From IMG/VR virus record IMGVR_UViG_3300020438_006740, positions 1 through 64,000 of that record: DNA of 64,000 bases; one strand, 5' to 3'. Within the stretch, counting starts at the first letter, position 1. Each line of letters begins with the position of its first letter. The notes beneath the pieces were generated by a model, which made no database searches, had not been told where the DNA came from, and saw only the letters and a program-made list of their open reading frames with translations. Below, in pieces: positions 49,001-57,450 of this stretch. The translations under genes were made by a program, and so were the position numbers. The stretch comes from a virus.

Positions 49001-50521
49001 TTAGCTCCATTTTACAGGAGGTCTCTTGGGGTAAGACTTAATGGCTTTGTTTTTTTGAATTTTTATCTCAAAACCAGGCTCGCTTTTGTAGACTTTTATT
49101 CTAGCGTCAGAATGATCTCTTAGATATTTGCAATTATCAAAAAACTCAACAACAATTGCTTCGGCCTTTCCTTTGCTGCGCCTTATGACTCGCCCGATTC
49201 TTTGTAATGCTCTGCCGGAAGACTTACCAGATCCAGCAAGAATTAGTGCGTCTAACTCTGGTATATCAACTCCTTGGTCAAATATTTTTGAAGCAATAAG
49301 TATATCTAATTCTCCGTCTTTCATTTCCTGAATAGAGTCCATTCTGTTTTTTGAAGATTTTGCTCCATCTAAAAACTTTACCCGGAACTCATCAGATAAC
49401 TTGTCCATTAAAACATTACCATGGCCGACTCTTACAACAAGAATTAAGACTTTTTTACCTTCTTTTACCAGCTTTTTAGCAGACTTTAAAATAAGATCGT
49501 TTCTATCATCGTTTTCTACAATATAATTCTTATAAACATCATGGTAATTCTTCCCCACACCCCTCATTACCGGTACATCTAAAAAGTAAATTTTCGGTCG
49601 GACAAGATAGCCGTTTTTAATTAAAAAAGTTGCACTTACATCAACAATTTTTGGACCAGAAACAGCCTCAATCAAAATATCGTCGCCTGTATCTCTCCAG
49701 GGTGTTCCTGAAAACAAAAATCTGTGTTTTGCAGAGACGCTTGCTCTGTGCAAAAACTGCAGAGTCTCAGATGCTGCATATTGGCATTCATCAAAGATAA
49801 AAAGCTGCGCTTCTTGTACCCTCTTTCTTACCATCGCCTTATTTAGAGCATTTGTATGCTTCTTGGAGTCTAAAGTGGTATCGTTATCTGTAATTTTGAC
49901 TTTTTTGTTAAAGGCAGATGCTGCAGACCAAATGGTCATAATTGTAACTTGCTTGGAGACATCACACTCGCCCCCTCCAACTATACCGCACTCGATTCCA
50001 TAGGCTGACTCAATAGTTTGCTTCATTTGGTGAAGAAGCTCAATTCCAATAACATAGACTATCGTTGGTATATTGTATTTGGCAACAATTGAGGATATAA
50101 TAAAACTCTTACCACCACCGGTAGCTACCTTTATTATTCCGCTGCCCTTTTTCAGGGCAGCTTTTACGGCCCTTGATTGATAATCTCTAGGTTCAAAGTC
50201 TTTATTAATTTGTGATACAGGTTTTCCATATCTTAAATTTGGGCGATTATCTGTAACTGTATACTCTAGGTTGTTTTTATCCAAAAACTCTTTAACTACA
50301 GAAAGAAGTCCTATAGGAAATTTCCCTGATTTCTGAAGAAGACGCACTTTTCCGTCCCAACCTCCATGCTTGCCGCGAGAACCAAAGCCCCCTTGACCAC
50401 CTGCCATAAAATTATAACCTGGGTGGTCGTAGCTAAGCTTATCCGAAAGTTCACTTACATGCTTTTGGTCAATCGAGCCTGATAGTTGGCAGTTGACATT
50501 TTCCACTCTGATCTTCAACAT
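49001..50521 (-). CDS. UvsW-like SF2 DNA helicase
   Basis: SF2 motifs are in order: RDYQSRAVKAAL, Walker A VATGGGKSFIISSIV, DEAD-box variant LFIFDECQYA, FLFSGTPWRD, KIFDQGVDIPELDALI and QRIGRVIRRSKG. The N-terminal 110 residues form an accessory domain (SYDHPGYNFMAGGQGGFGS). T4 UvsW resolves branched recombination intermediates and promotes late replication; the same is inferred here. At 506 residues it is the right size. No ribosome binding site is evident. Confidence 0.88.
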   Translation of the reverse strand: MLKIRVENVNCQLSGSIDQKHVSELSDKLSYDHPGYNFMAGGQGGFGSRGKHGGWDGKVRLLQKSGKFPIGLLSVVKEFLDKNNLEYTVTDNRPNLRYGKPVSQINKDFEPRDYQSRAVKAALKKGSGIIKVATGGGKSFIISSIVAKYNIPTIVYVIGIELLHQMKQTIESAYGIECGIVGGGECDVSKQVTIMTIWSAASAFNKKVKITDNDTTLDSKKHTNALNKAMVRKRVQEAQLFIFDECQYAASETLQFLHRASVSAKHRFLFSGTPWRDTGDDILIEAVSGPKIVDVSATFLIKNGYLVRPKIYFLDVPVMRGVGKNYHDVYKNYIVENDDRNDLILKSAKKLVKEGKKVLILVVRVGHGNVLMDKLSDEFRVKFLDGAKSSKNRMDSIQEMKDGELDILIASKIFDQGVDIPELDALILAGSGKSSGRALQRIGRVIRRSKGKAEAIVVEFFDNCKYLRDHSDARIKVYKSEPGFEIKIQKNKAIKSYPKRPPVKWS

Positions 50522-50558
50522 TCTTATACGCTAATCCCCAAAACATTGTTGTCAACCA

Positions 50559-51476
50559 TTACATATCTGACAGCAGCTCTTTCAGATCTAAGTTGGCACA
50601 GTCCAACTTTCCTTTCGTAAAGTTGTAATGATTGCAGATGCCCTCAAAGGTGCCTTTGACACAACCGCTGTGTACGCCCCTAGAGAGTGTGCCATCATCA
50701 TTAGAGGGGTAGGATAAGGGTATTCCAACCCCTTCGCTGCAGGCCTTCCAGAGGGCTTTTAAGGCCCGTATTTGAACTGGGTAAAAATCCATAAAAGGCT
50801 CTAGAGTTTTTCCATGCACAGTAGCGCCTTCAACAAGCGGTCTTTCTCCAAGCCCATTTCTAACATACCAACTTTGATACTTTGGATAGTAAGCATTCGC
50901 AATCTCAACGCCAATCCCCTTTGGGTTTCCGCCAACACCGCCTCGTATTCCTGCGTGCCAAGCTTTGTGCTGAGTGTCAAGCATCTGGTAAATCGTTCCA
51001 TCATTATCAATACAAAAATGAACAGATATCCCTCTGTTATTCAAAACTCTAGCGCAAGATTCTGAATTCAAGCAAACATCCCAATGATTAACGAACATTG
51101 TAGGCTCTCTATCGGGCTTTCCGGAATAATCTGTATAACAACCCTTTTTAGCCTTCAAACCTTCGGGATCTTCCCACAAAACTACCTTATCCCACTTTAT
51201 GGGAATAAAATTGCTGTTGTGAACAATATATTTTTGCTCTGTTCCAACCTGAATATTTTTTGGAGCATAATAAGCAATGTTTGACTCTCTTTCCGTCCAA
51301 ATGCGCCTATAAGTCATCGGACCAACGAGGCCATCTGCTGTTAAGCCATTTTTCCTCTGCCACCTTTGGATTGACTTGACAAGCTCGTAATCAAACTCTT
51401 CACAACCAAACCAGCTTGGATCCCAGCCTAGCTTGGCAGAGGAAGAGCTATTATAAAAATCTTTATCGATAGCCAT
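50559..51476 (-). CDS. N-acetylmuramoyl-L-alanine amidase with peptidoglycan-binding domain
   Basis: Residues about 1-60 form a peptidoglycan-binding-like domain (SIQRWQRKNGLTADGLVGP). An amidase-2 domain follows: TMFVNHWDVCLNSESCARV, VHFCIDNDGTIYQMLDTQH, KAWHAGIRGGVGGNPKGIG and a C-terminal KGKLDCANLD. His residues in NHWD and WHAG act as zinc ligands. It cleaves peptide side chains from muramic acid and is a strong endolysin candidate. It shares one base with the downstream tubulin reading frame. Confidence 0.88.
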   Translation of the reverse strand: MAIDKDFYNSSSSAKLGWDPSWFGCEEFDYELVKSIQRWQRKNGLTADGLVGPMTYRRIWTERESNIAYYAPKNIQVGTEQKYIVHNSNFIPIKWDKVVLWEDPEGLKAKKGCYTDYSGKPDREPTMFVNHWDVCLNSESCARVLNNRGISVHFCIDNDGTIYQMLDTQHKAWHAGIRGGVGGNPKGIGVEIANAYYPKYQSWYVRNGLGERPLVEGATVHGKTLEPFMDFYPVQIRALKALWKACSEGVGIPLSYPSNDDGTLSRGVHSGCVKGTFEGICNHYNFTKGKLDCANLDLKELLSDM

Positions 51477-52873
51477 TACTTTTTTCTCTTTCTTCTATCA
51501 ATAAGAGATGTTCTTCCGCCAGATCTTTGCATCCTGCTAAATGCAGAGTTCTTTTTCTTTATCTTTCGATTAATCTCTCTGCTAGTTGCGTTTACCTGAT
51601 CTTCTTCAAAGTCAAGAGTCATAGTGGCAGCACTATTTTTTTCTTTTGATTCAGCAAGCAAAGCCTGCTCCTCACTTTCTCTCTTTAAGTTTTCAACCCT
51701 ATCCTTCGGAAGACCCAATCCCGCAAACCAGCTGTAAATTTTAATAGAATCTTTTTCCGAGGGAGTTGAATAAACGCCCTGGAAGATTGAGGCCCCATTT
51801 GTTTGCTGAGAAATTATGTGAAAACAATAATTTATATTCAAAGCAGGAAGCCTCTCTAGTGCTGACTCAGGCCCTGTTATAATAACTCCGCCGGCCCTTG
51901 TTTGGCTCAAATCAAAGCCTGACGCAAGCATATTCCCGCCCAAACTACTGATAACAGCCTCTGCTAAAGCAGTTTCTTCCATATAATCTTCTACCTCTAT
52001 TACTCCATATGTCGAACAGTTTCCTGCGGCTATAATTTTAGCAAAATCACTAGGATCAAGAGAAGTAAACTTTGAAGCAGTACATGTTAGTGTATTAAAA
52101 ACATGCAGAGGCTCTATAATAGCCTCATTCGAAACTTCCCAGAACTTTGACTGACTTAAATCTGCATAGATCTGCTCAATTCTGGCATTATCTACAACAA
52201 TCAGATTTACAACCATCTTGTTAACAGTCATTTTAGCTAGCCGAGAAAGCGTCTCTATTGAATTCTTCTTGGACTGCGCATCTTCTGTTGCTTTCGGAAG
52301 AACATAAATAACTCCAACTTGAATTCCAGCTTCAAATAACATAGTTACCATGGTATCAACTGAGCTTGAGCCGGTACCACCGCCACCAGAAACAGTAATA
52401 TACACCATGTTATTGCCTTCAATAATTGGGTCTAAAAACTGAACTATTTGTTCCTGGGAATCATCAAAAATCTCCCTACCTAAATCTAGGTCTTTTCCCG
52501 TTCCACCCAAGCTTCCCTCTAACAAAAGTTTTTGATGATCAGCTACCTCAATAAACTCAAGATCCTGAGCAGAGGTGTTGATGACACCTACATCGTATCC
52601 TTTCTTGTGAAATGCTTCGGCTAATCTGGAGCCTGCTTGTCCAACTCCAACTACCGCGAACTCTATACTTACTGATCTTTGAGAAATCACCTTCACTTCC
52701 TCCTCCTTTTGCTCTTTAGAATTTTTTGAGTTTAGCTTGGCATTTAATTTGCTTAAGACATCCATGTCCATTTCTGCAGAGCCTGACTTTTTGCCCTCGA
52801 CAGAGGCCTCTCCGAAGGCTTCCAGCAGACTTTTGTTCTCAGATTCGATCTGCTCTTTTGTTTTTTTTGCCAT
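51476..52873 (-). CDS. Tubulin/FtsZ-like GTPase (465 aa if started internally)
   Basis: The GTPase core has VVGVGQAGSRLAEAFHKKG, VGVINTSAQDL and the tubulin signature VSGGGGTGSSSVDTM, with a T7-like acidic loop further on. The C-terminus is basic (REINRKIKKKNSAFSRMQ, SLIDRRKRKK), as in TubZ-like DNA-partner proteins. An in-frame ATG (MAKKTKEQIES) at 52873 follows GAGG by eight bases, so independent translation is likely. Phage tubulins such as PhuZ position DNA or form spindles; the same role is inferred. It also lies at the end of a longer fused reading frame. Confidence 0.8.
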   Translation of the reverse strand: MAKKTKEQIESENKSLLEAFGEASVEGKKSGSAEMDMDVLSKLNAKLNSKNSKEQKEEEVKVISQRSVSIEFAVVGVGQAGSRLAEAFHKKGYDVGVINTSAQDLEFIEVADHQKLLLEGSLGGTGKDLDLGREIFDDSQEQIVQFLDPIIEGNNMVYITVSGGGGTGSSSVDTMVTMLFEAGIQVGVIYVLPKATEDAQSKKNSIETLSRLAKMTVNKMVVNLIVVDNARIEQIYADLSQSKFWEVSNEAIIEPLHVFNTLTCTASKFTSLDPSDFAKIIAAGNCSTYGVIEVEDYMEETALAEAVISSLGGNMLASGFDLSQTRAGGVIITGPESALERLPALNINYCFHIISQQTNGASIFQGVYSTPSEKDSIKIYSWFAGLGLPKDRVENLKRESEEQALLAESKEKNSAATMTLDFEEDQVNATSREINRKIKKKNSAFSRMQRSGGRTSLIDRRKRKK

Positions 52874-53881
52874 TAAATTTTCCTCATAATATTTGTTTAA
52901 TTGTTTTAAAATTTCTTCCGAAGAAGTTGTAGCATGTGCAATTAGTCCATTTCCATTATACGAAATAACTTTGCAAAGATAATCAGTATGAATGTTCATT
53001 GGATCTGCATTTGTTGTTATTATTTCACAATCAAATTTTTTTGCTTCATAAAAGGTTAAACCCAACCCCTCTCTGGTCGATGGTGCTATTACACAGTCTG
53101 ATTTTTCATATAATTTATATATGCCCTCTTTGTTTAAAATCTCATTTATTATCATAATATTATTAGATTTTTTAACAATTAATTTTTCTTTATCAGATAA
53201 TCTTCCAGTAACAATTAATTGTACGTTTTTTTGTACATCTTCAGAGAATCTTTGAAATGCCAATAAGACATTTTTTGTATTTTTTTGAGAAAAAGATGGG
53301 TTTAAAGAAGCCTGGTGATAAAAAATAAACTTGTCTTTTGACTTTTTATTTTCGGATATAAAATTGTTTGCATCATTTGCATAATCCCAAGAAGTTTCAT
53401 ATATAATTGTTTTCCCAAACAGTCTGGTAGTCGTTTTTGTTAAAGAAATTATACCGTCCAATCTATTATAGGATCCGCGCTTTAAGTGCGATTCATCAAC
53501 CCACTCTGGCATTGGTATATCATATATTCTCACTCTTTTTTTACTCTTTATACTATCAATCCAGCTTGCTGTTGGCATAAAGGTTTCTAGCGAAAAGATT
53601 ATATCCACATCTTTATCAATAACAAATTTTTCTAAGTTATTTTTATGAAAGCTGTTTGCCTCAAAATAACTTAATCCACTTAATAAGCCTTTATCACTAA
53701 GTGGTGGATAAAATGGAACAAATCTTCTTCCGGTCTTTTTATATTTCTCCTTTGGAAAAAGGTAAACTTCATTATTTTTTACAAGCTCCTTATAAAGAGA
53801 TTTACCTAAATAAAATAATCCTGATTCAAACAAATAAGTTTTTATCAGGATCTTCTTCTTTTTAAACTTTGTTATATTCAC
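51476..53881 (-). CDS. Continuous frame: GT4-type glycosyltransferase joined to tubulin (801 aa)
   Basis: Residues 1-336 are a GT-B glycosyltransferase (KDKFIFYHQASLNPSFSQK, NVQLIVTGRLSDKEKL, SDCVIAPSTREGLGLTFYEA with the usual nucleotide-sugar Glu). The frame runs without a stop into the tubulin domain. At the join the codons GAG GAA AAT TTA ATG carry both a ribosome binding site and the typical TAATG junction in another frame. Removing one A from the run would end the transferase at TAA, so a sequence or assembly error, a programmed shift or a real fusion are all possible. Confidence 0.7.
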   Translation of the reverse strand: MNITKFKKKKILIKTYLFESGLFYLGKSLYKELVKNNEVYLFPKEKYKKTGRRFVPFYPPLSDKGLLSGLSYFEANSFHKNNLEKFVIDKDVDIIFSLETFMPTASWIDSIKSKKRVRIYDIPMPEWVDESHLKRGSYNRLDGIISLTKTTTRLFGKTIIYETSWDYANDANNFISENKKSKDKFIFYHQASLNPSFSQKNTKNVLLAFQRFSEDVQKNVQLIVTGRLSDKEKLIVKKSNNIMIINEILNKEGIYKLYEKSDCVIAPSTREGLGLTFYEAKKFDCEIITTNADPMNIHTDYLCKVISYNGNGLIAHATTSSEEILKQLNKYYEENLMAKKTKEQIESENKSLLEAFGEASVEGKKSGSAEMDMDVLSKLNAKLNSKNSKEQKEEEVKVISQRSVSIEFAVVGVGQAGSRLAEAFHKKGYDVGVINTSAQDLEFIEVADHQKLLLEGSLGGTGKDLDLGREIFDDSQEQIVQFLDPIIEGNNMVYITVSGGGGTGSSSVDTMVTMLFEAGIQVGVIYVLPKATEDAQSKKNSIETLSRLAKMTVNKMVVNLIVVDNARIEQIYADLSQSKFWEVSNEAIIEPLHVFNTLTCTASKFTSLDPSDFAKIIAAGNCSTYGVIEVEDYMEETALAEAVISSLGGNMLASGFDLSQTRAGGVIITGPESALERLPALNINYCFHIISQQTNGASIFQGVYSTPSEKDSIKIYSWFAGLGLPKDRVENLKRESEEQALLAESKEKNSAATMTLDFEEDQVNATSREINRKIKKKNSAFSRMQRSGGRTSLIDRRKRKK

Positions 53882-54575
53882 GCTCTAACACCCTAGACCT
53901 TGAGGCTGCTCTAATCTTTTTATTATTCCTCCTACCTGTATCTGTAGAATCCTTGCTGTTTGTTAGAGATCCTCCGTTTTTTATAACAGAATAATAATAA
54001 AGAACTCTATGTATATATTTTATGTTATATTTTTCAGATATTCTCAGCCACATATCATAATCTTCAGATATCCAAAGTGATTCGTCAAAAAATCCAACCT
54101 CATCGAGCACACACCTTCTTATGGTAGCTGATCCTGAAGCCACAAAGTTTTGCCTCATCATTAAAGGGTAGCTTATTTTTATAGGGCGACTGTAGAATGG
54201 CCTCATCATTCTGCTTCGATTATAAAGAATTTTGTAATTCCCACAGGTCATTCCGACCTTGTGGTCCTCAAACTCTTTTACACTATAATAAAGCTTTTCC
54301 CTTGCCATAATATCGTCTGCATCCAACAAAGATATAAGATCTGCATTAGATTGTTTTATTGCAAGATTTCTTGCTGCAGACGGGCCAGAGTTTTTTTCTG
54401 TTTTAATAAGATTAACATCTGGATAGAGCTTGGTAATACCCTCTATATTTTCAGAGGAGCAGTCATCAATCACCGTTATCGAATACTGCTTATAAGTCTG
54501 ATTTAAACAGCTCTCTATAGCATCCTTGAGGTATGGACCCGGATTGTATGCTGGTATTATTATTTCTACTTTCAT
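53862..54575 (-). CDS. GT2-type glycosyltransferase
   Basis: The GT-A fold is shown by VEIIIPAYNPGPYLKDAIE, ITVIDDCSSENIEG, the DxD site LISLLDADDIMAREK, and LWISEDYDMWLRISEKYN with the acceptor-site Glu-Asp pair. At 237 residues it is a compact single-domain enzyme without membrane helices. It overlaps the transferase-tubulin frame by 20 bases. It probably builds a glycan on phage or host surface components together with the sugar-nucleotide cluster to the right. Confidence 0.88.
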   Translation of the reverse strand: MKVEIIIPAYNPGPYLKDAIESCLNQTYKQYSITVIDDCSSENIEGITKLYPDVNLIKTEKNSGPSAARNLAIKQSNADLISLLDADDIMAREKLYYSVKEFEDHKVGMTCGNYKILYNRSRMMRPFYSRPIKISYPLMMRQNFVASGSATIRRCVLDEVGFFDESLWISEDYDMWLRISEKYNIKYIHRVLYYYSVIKNGGSLTNSKDSTDTGRRNNKKIRAASRSRVLEREYNKV

Positions 54576-54973
54576 TTTTCGCGGACATCGACCTGATTAT
54601 CCTCTATTTTACCAGAATCGGGCGAATTAGGGTAAAGTGTTTGTGTTAAAATTATTATAATTGATAAAACTAAACAAACTATGGTTTTTTTATCAATTAC
54701 CTCGCCCTTTACGATGTATGTTAATATTGCAAATACTATAACTCCAACTCCAAAGCTAACAAGCCTTGGTGGCCACAGGCTTCCGTCAAAGTGCTGTACC
54801 AAAAATCTCCATCCATAATAAAAGAAGGCCCCACATGGTGAAAATAACAATATTGTAAAGATAGGTCTTTCGCTCCACCAGTTGCTCATAAACTGAAGGT
54901 TTATCTGAAACCATGTAAATATATTTCCTACCAAAAGTAGGAGGAGCGCAGAAAGAAGTGTATGGTTAAACAT
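54572..54973 (-). CDS. Membrane protein with about four helices (133 aa)
   Basis: Hydrophobic segments lie at about residues 5-22 (LLSALLLLLVGNIFTWF), 36-52, 68-84 (LVSFGVGVIVFAILTYIV) and 96-110 (IVCLVLSIIIILTQTL), followed by an acidic tail. It overlaps the glycosyltransferase gene by four bases, so it may be a partner in surface glycan transfer. No family is named. Confidence 0.65.
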   Translation of the reverse strand: MFNHTLLSALLLLLVGNIFTWFQINLQFMSNWWSERPIFTILLFSPCGAFFYYGWRFLVQHFDGSLWPPRLVSFGVGVIVFAILTYIVKGEVIDKKTIVCLVLSIIIILTQTLYPNSPDSGKIEDNQVDVREK

Positions 54974-55331
54974 TTTGATTTTTTATTCTTTCTCTACCAT
55001 AGTCATCTCCAAGCCTAACAACGTCGTCTAACTCAGATGTGGATACCTCTATAAGCTTAACACTTGATTCTGTAGCACAAAATCTGTGAATCAAACCAGG
55101 CTCAATATGCATTGACTCGCCCTGGTTTAAAATAATTTTTTTTAAAGAGTCTTCTGAATTACCGCATATAAGCAAAAGCTCACCCTCTAGTACGTAGATT
55201 GTTTCTTCTTTTTTTTCATGAAATTGAAGAGATAGCCTCTCACCCTTGTTTATATGCAATATTTTTCCAGCATACTTGTTTGTGTGAGCCCAAACTTCTT
55301 CATGCCCCCATGGTTTATGAATTTTCTTCAC
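54966..55331 (-). CDS. Cupin similar to the ManC/phosphomannose isomerase type II domain
   Basis: The sequence KPWGHEEVWAHTNKYAGKI, LSLQFHEKKEETIYVLEGE, LNQGESMHIEPGLIHRFCA and LIEVSTSELDDVVRLGDDY follows the C-terminal PMI cupin found in bifunctional mannose-1-phosphate guanylyltransferases. Alone, it could isomerise fructose-6-phosphate and mannose-6-phosphate, feeding the phosphomannomutase at 11312. Other sugar cupins share this pattern, so the substrate is inferred. GDP-mannose chemistry is supported by the dehydratase at 57446. Confidence 0.75.
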   Translation of the reverse strand: MKKIHKPWGHEEVWAHTNKYAGKILHINKGERLSLQFHEKKEETIYVLEGELLLICGNSEDSLKKIILNQGESMHIEPGLIHRFCATESSVKLIEVSTSELDDVVRLGDDYGRERIKNQNV

Positions 55332-55340
55332 GAACTACTC

Positions 55341-56222
55341 CTAGGCGATTTGTTGAGACAAGCCTTGAGCTGTCTGAGTTCTTTTTGCAATTGCTCCCCC
55401 AACATCTCTTGGTCTCTCTATATTTTTGACAAACCAGTCTACCCACCATTCTACCGTTTTCTCATCTGAAATAACAGAGCTATATCTAGACTGAAGTGTA
55501 TTTATCATATAATCCACCTGAGCTCCATAATCAGTTAGCAGCTTTAGCTTTTCCTCATTAGTTTGGGGGTCGCCGTTTGCTTTTAAAAACCGAGTTCCCA
55601 TAGAGGTTCTTGTGCATATATTGTATTGCCACAAACCATAAGAGCAGCAAAGGCCCTTTCCTTCGATCATTATTGATCTATCACTTCTTCTTTTTGCATA
55701 ATCTCCACAATCTCCAGCTATTCCGATATTTAAATTAGACTCTGAAATAGCATTTGCGACCATTGCAATGCATAAGTTCCTATTTCTTAGTGCCGAAAAA
55801 AGATCCCCATAAAGCCCTTCTGCGCTAACAGTCCCTCCGGATGCAGAATAGCCCCCTTCTGTTGAGTCATCTCTTTCGATTGACTGCAGAGTGTCTCTTA
55901 GCCAGCCAGATCTTTCTGTTTCGACATTTTCCTTGGGGTCTCCTTCAAATATCAGTTTTCTGGTGACATCATCTGCTATACCACTTTCCCGCAAGCTGTT
56001 TTCTCTTTGAAAAAGCAATAACGCACCTTTTGTTTCTGGACCAAAATATCCATCAACACCGTATTGTTTTAGCTTAAAGCCATATAACTCTAGAAGCTCC
56101 TGAAGTAGAGACACCTCGCCTTTGGTGTTAGCATCTGTATCACCCTCTCTTAGGTCAAAGCCAATATCGGACTCTTCTGATGCCAGTTTAAAAAATTTTT
56201 TTATTTTATTTTTTCTGTTCAT
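55341..56222 (-). CDS. Peptidoglycan-binding protein with lysozyme-like domain
   Basis: A helical N-terminus (MNRKNKIKKFFKLASEES) resembles that of the HNH gene just upstream. Residues 35-95 are a peptidoglycan-binding domain (LLELYGFKLKQYGVDGYFG, KGALLLFQRENSLRESG). The C-terminal part (VANAISESNLNIGIAGDCG, CCSYGLWQYNICTRTSMG) is a lysozyme or phage-tail-lysozyme-like fold with a likely catalytic Glu in ISESN. It is the fourth murein hydrolase in the window. It overlaps the HNH gene by 17 bases. Confidence 0.75.
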   Translation of the reverse strand: MNRKNKIKKFFKLASEESDIGFDLREGDTDANTKGEVSLLQELLELYGFKLKQYGVDGYFGPETKGALLLFQRENSLRESGIADDVTRKLIFEGDPKENVETERSGWLRDTLQSIERDDSTEGGYSASGGTVSAEGLYGDLFSALRNRNLCIAMVANAISESNLNIGIAGDCGDYAKRRSDRSIMIEGKGLCCSYGLWQYNICTRTSMGTRFLKANGDPQTNEEKLKLLTDYGAQVDYMINTLQSRYSSVISDEKTVEWWVDWFVKNIERPRDVGGAIAKRTQTAQGLSQQIA

Positions 56223-56622
56223 GGAAATATTCCTTTAGCTCCTCGGCTGTTGGAATTTGTTCTTTAAAACCCAAAAAGGCCTCCGTTAACCACCCACTAA
56301 GAGAAGCTCCCTTTCTAAATGGAGGGCTCAACTGAGATCCTCTATAATGGTTGCAAGTATAACAAGCCCAAGCAAGATTCCATCTATCGACTGGCGGGCC
56401 CCCGGCAGATCGCGGAATTATATGCTCCACACCAACCAGGGTTTCGCTTGAGCACCAACAGCATACCTTGCTTATTTTCTCTATCTTTAGAGAGCCTCTC
56501 CTAAAGCCGCTAGGCCTTTCTTGGGGTGACTCTAAAGATTTAATATATTCGACAAAATTGTTAGAACTTACATCTCTGTTAGCTAGTTTATAAAAAAAGT
56601 TTATTTTAGCCTTTCTGTTCAT
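56206..56622 (-). CDS. HNH endonuclease
   Basis: The HNH core is CCWCSSETLVGVEHIIPRS then AGGPPVDRWNLAWACYTCN, with zinc-binding Cys pairs and the catalytic His in EHIIPRS. The N-terminus (MNRKAKINFFYKLANRDVS) has the same style as the neighbouring lysozyme-like gene. At 138 residues it is a free-standing HNH nuclease, either a homing endonuclease or a packaging-type nuclease. A GCTAATATT element lies 23 bases upstream. Confidence 0.85.
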   Translation of the reverse strand: MNRKAKINFFYKLANRDVSSNNFVEYIKSLESPQERPSGFRRGSLKIEKISKVCCWCSSETLVGVEHIIPRSAGGPPVDRWNLAWACYTCNHYRGSQLSPPFRKGASLSGWLTEAFLGFKEQIPTAEELKEYFHEQKK

Positions 56623-56645
56623 TTTAAGTTCCTACAGAGAGGTTA

Positions 56646-56654
56646 AATATTAGC
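56646..56654 (-). promoter_or_regulatory. GCTAATATT element upstream of HNH gene
   Basis: The minus strand reads TTGCTGCTAATATTTAACCTC and ends 23 bases before the ATG at 56622, directly after the thymidine kinase stop. Confidence 0.4.
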
Positions 56655-56661
56655 AGCAATT

Positions 56662-57342
56662 TTAAAAATAACTAAAATGACCAAAACATCTTGGTTGATA
56701 AAGATCTTTGCCGCCGACCTCTACCTCAAAGTCTTTTCTTCCACCTATTTTTTCCGTATAGTGAGCATCAGCACCGCAGATAGAACAAACAGCAGGGCAT
56801 ACTTCCACTTTTGTAGCATATGGCATTATGTTTAATATTTCAGAAAAAGGATTTCCATCTGAATTTAGCTGAATTGTTGATGCAATTATCGTGGCACCAC
56901 ACTTAAACAGATAAGGAAGAATTTTTCCAGCTCCTTTTACCATAAAAACTTCATCTAAAGCTATTACCGGAGCATGAGCTAAAAACTTATTATTTAACGG
57001 ATCAAGCTCGCCTTTTTCTGATAGAAAATCAATCATATCTGCACCACACTCTATGGTTGTGGCCTTTATTGATCCCCCATTATGTGATACAATCCTGGTC
57101 TCAGCATATCTGTCATCTATACAGGGCTTAAATGCATAAATATTTCTTCCCTTATACCTATACCTATCTAGCTCAGACAGCATTCTAGTTGTCTTACCGC
57201 CAAACATTGGACCAGTAAATAATACAAACTCTCTTTTAAGAGAGCTTATCGTTTGATACATATATCTAGGATCATTTTGCAATGCTTTTTCAAAATATTC
57301 TAAGCAATACTTTCCACTTTCTTCTTTCACTCTAAGCCTCAC
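56662..57342 (-). CDS. tdk: Thymidine kinase
   Basis: The P-loop LFTGPMFGGKTTRMLSEL, VIALDEVFMVKGAG and the zinc site CPAVCSICGADAHYTEKIG with YQPRCFGHF are those of type II thymidine kinase. It makes dTMP from thymidine. The called start is GTG and adds about 27 residues; MYQTISSLKREF is a better fit to family length and may be the true start. The gap after it up to 57445 holds an 11-bp hairpin but no ORF. Confidence 0.9.
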   Translation of the reverse strand: MRLRVKEESGKYCLEYFEKALQNDPRYMYQTISSLKREFVLFTGPMFGGKTTRMLSELDRYRYKGRNIYAFKPCIDDRYAETRIVSHNGGSIKATTIECGADMIDFLSEKGELDPLNNKFLAHAPVIALDEVFMVKGAGKILPYLFKCGATIIASTIQLNSDGNPFSEILNIMPYATKVEVCPAVCSICGADAHYTEKIGGRKDFEVEVGGKDLYQPRCFGHFSYF

Positions 57343-57423
57343 TTATACGTTTCTTTTAAATAAAGTTTTCCACGAATATTTTGACCCCCAACCCAGCTCC
57401 CTGGTTATTTAGTACTTATTAAG

Positions 57424-57450
57424 GCTAATTCTTTGGTGAAAAGAATTAGC
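57424..57450. terminator. 11-bp perfect hairpin at the GMD/thymidine kinase boundary
   Basis: GCTAATTCTTT and AAAGAATTAGC pair perfectly around GGTGA and overlap the last codon and stop of the dehydratase gene. The stem is AT-rich with no T run downstream on the minus strand, so it is a weak terminator candidate or an RNA-stabilising hairpin. The 100 bases between the two genes hold nothing else I can name. Confidence 0.4.
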
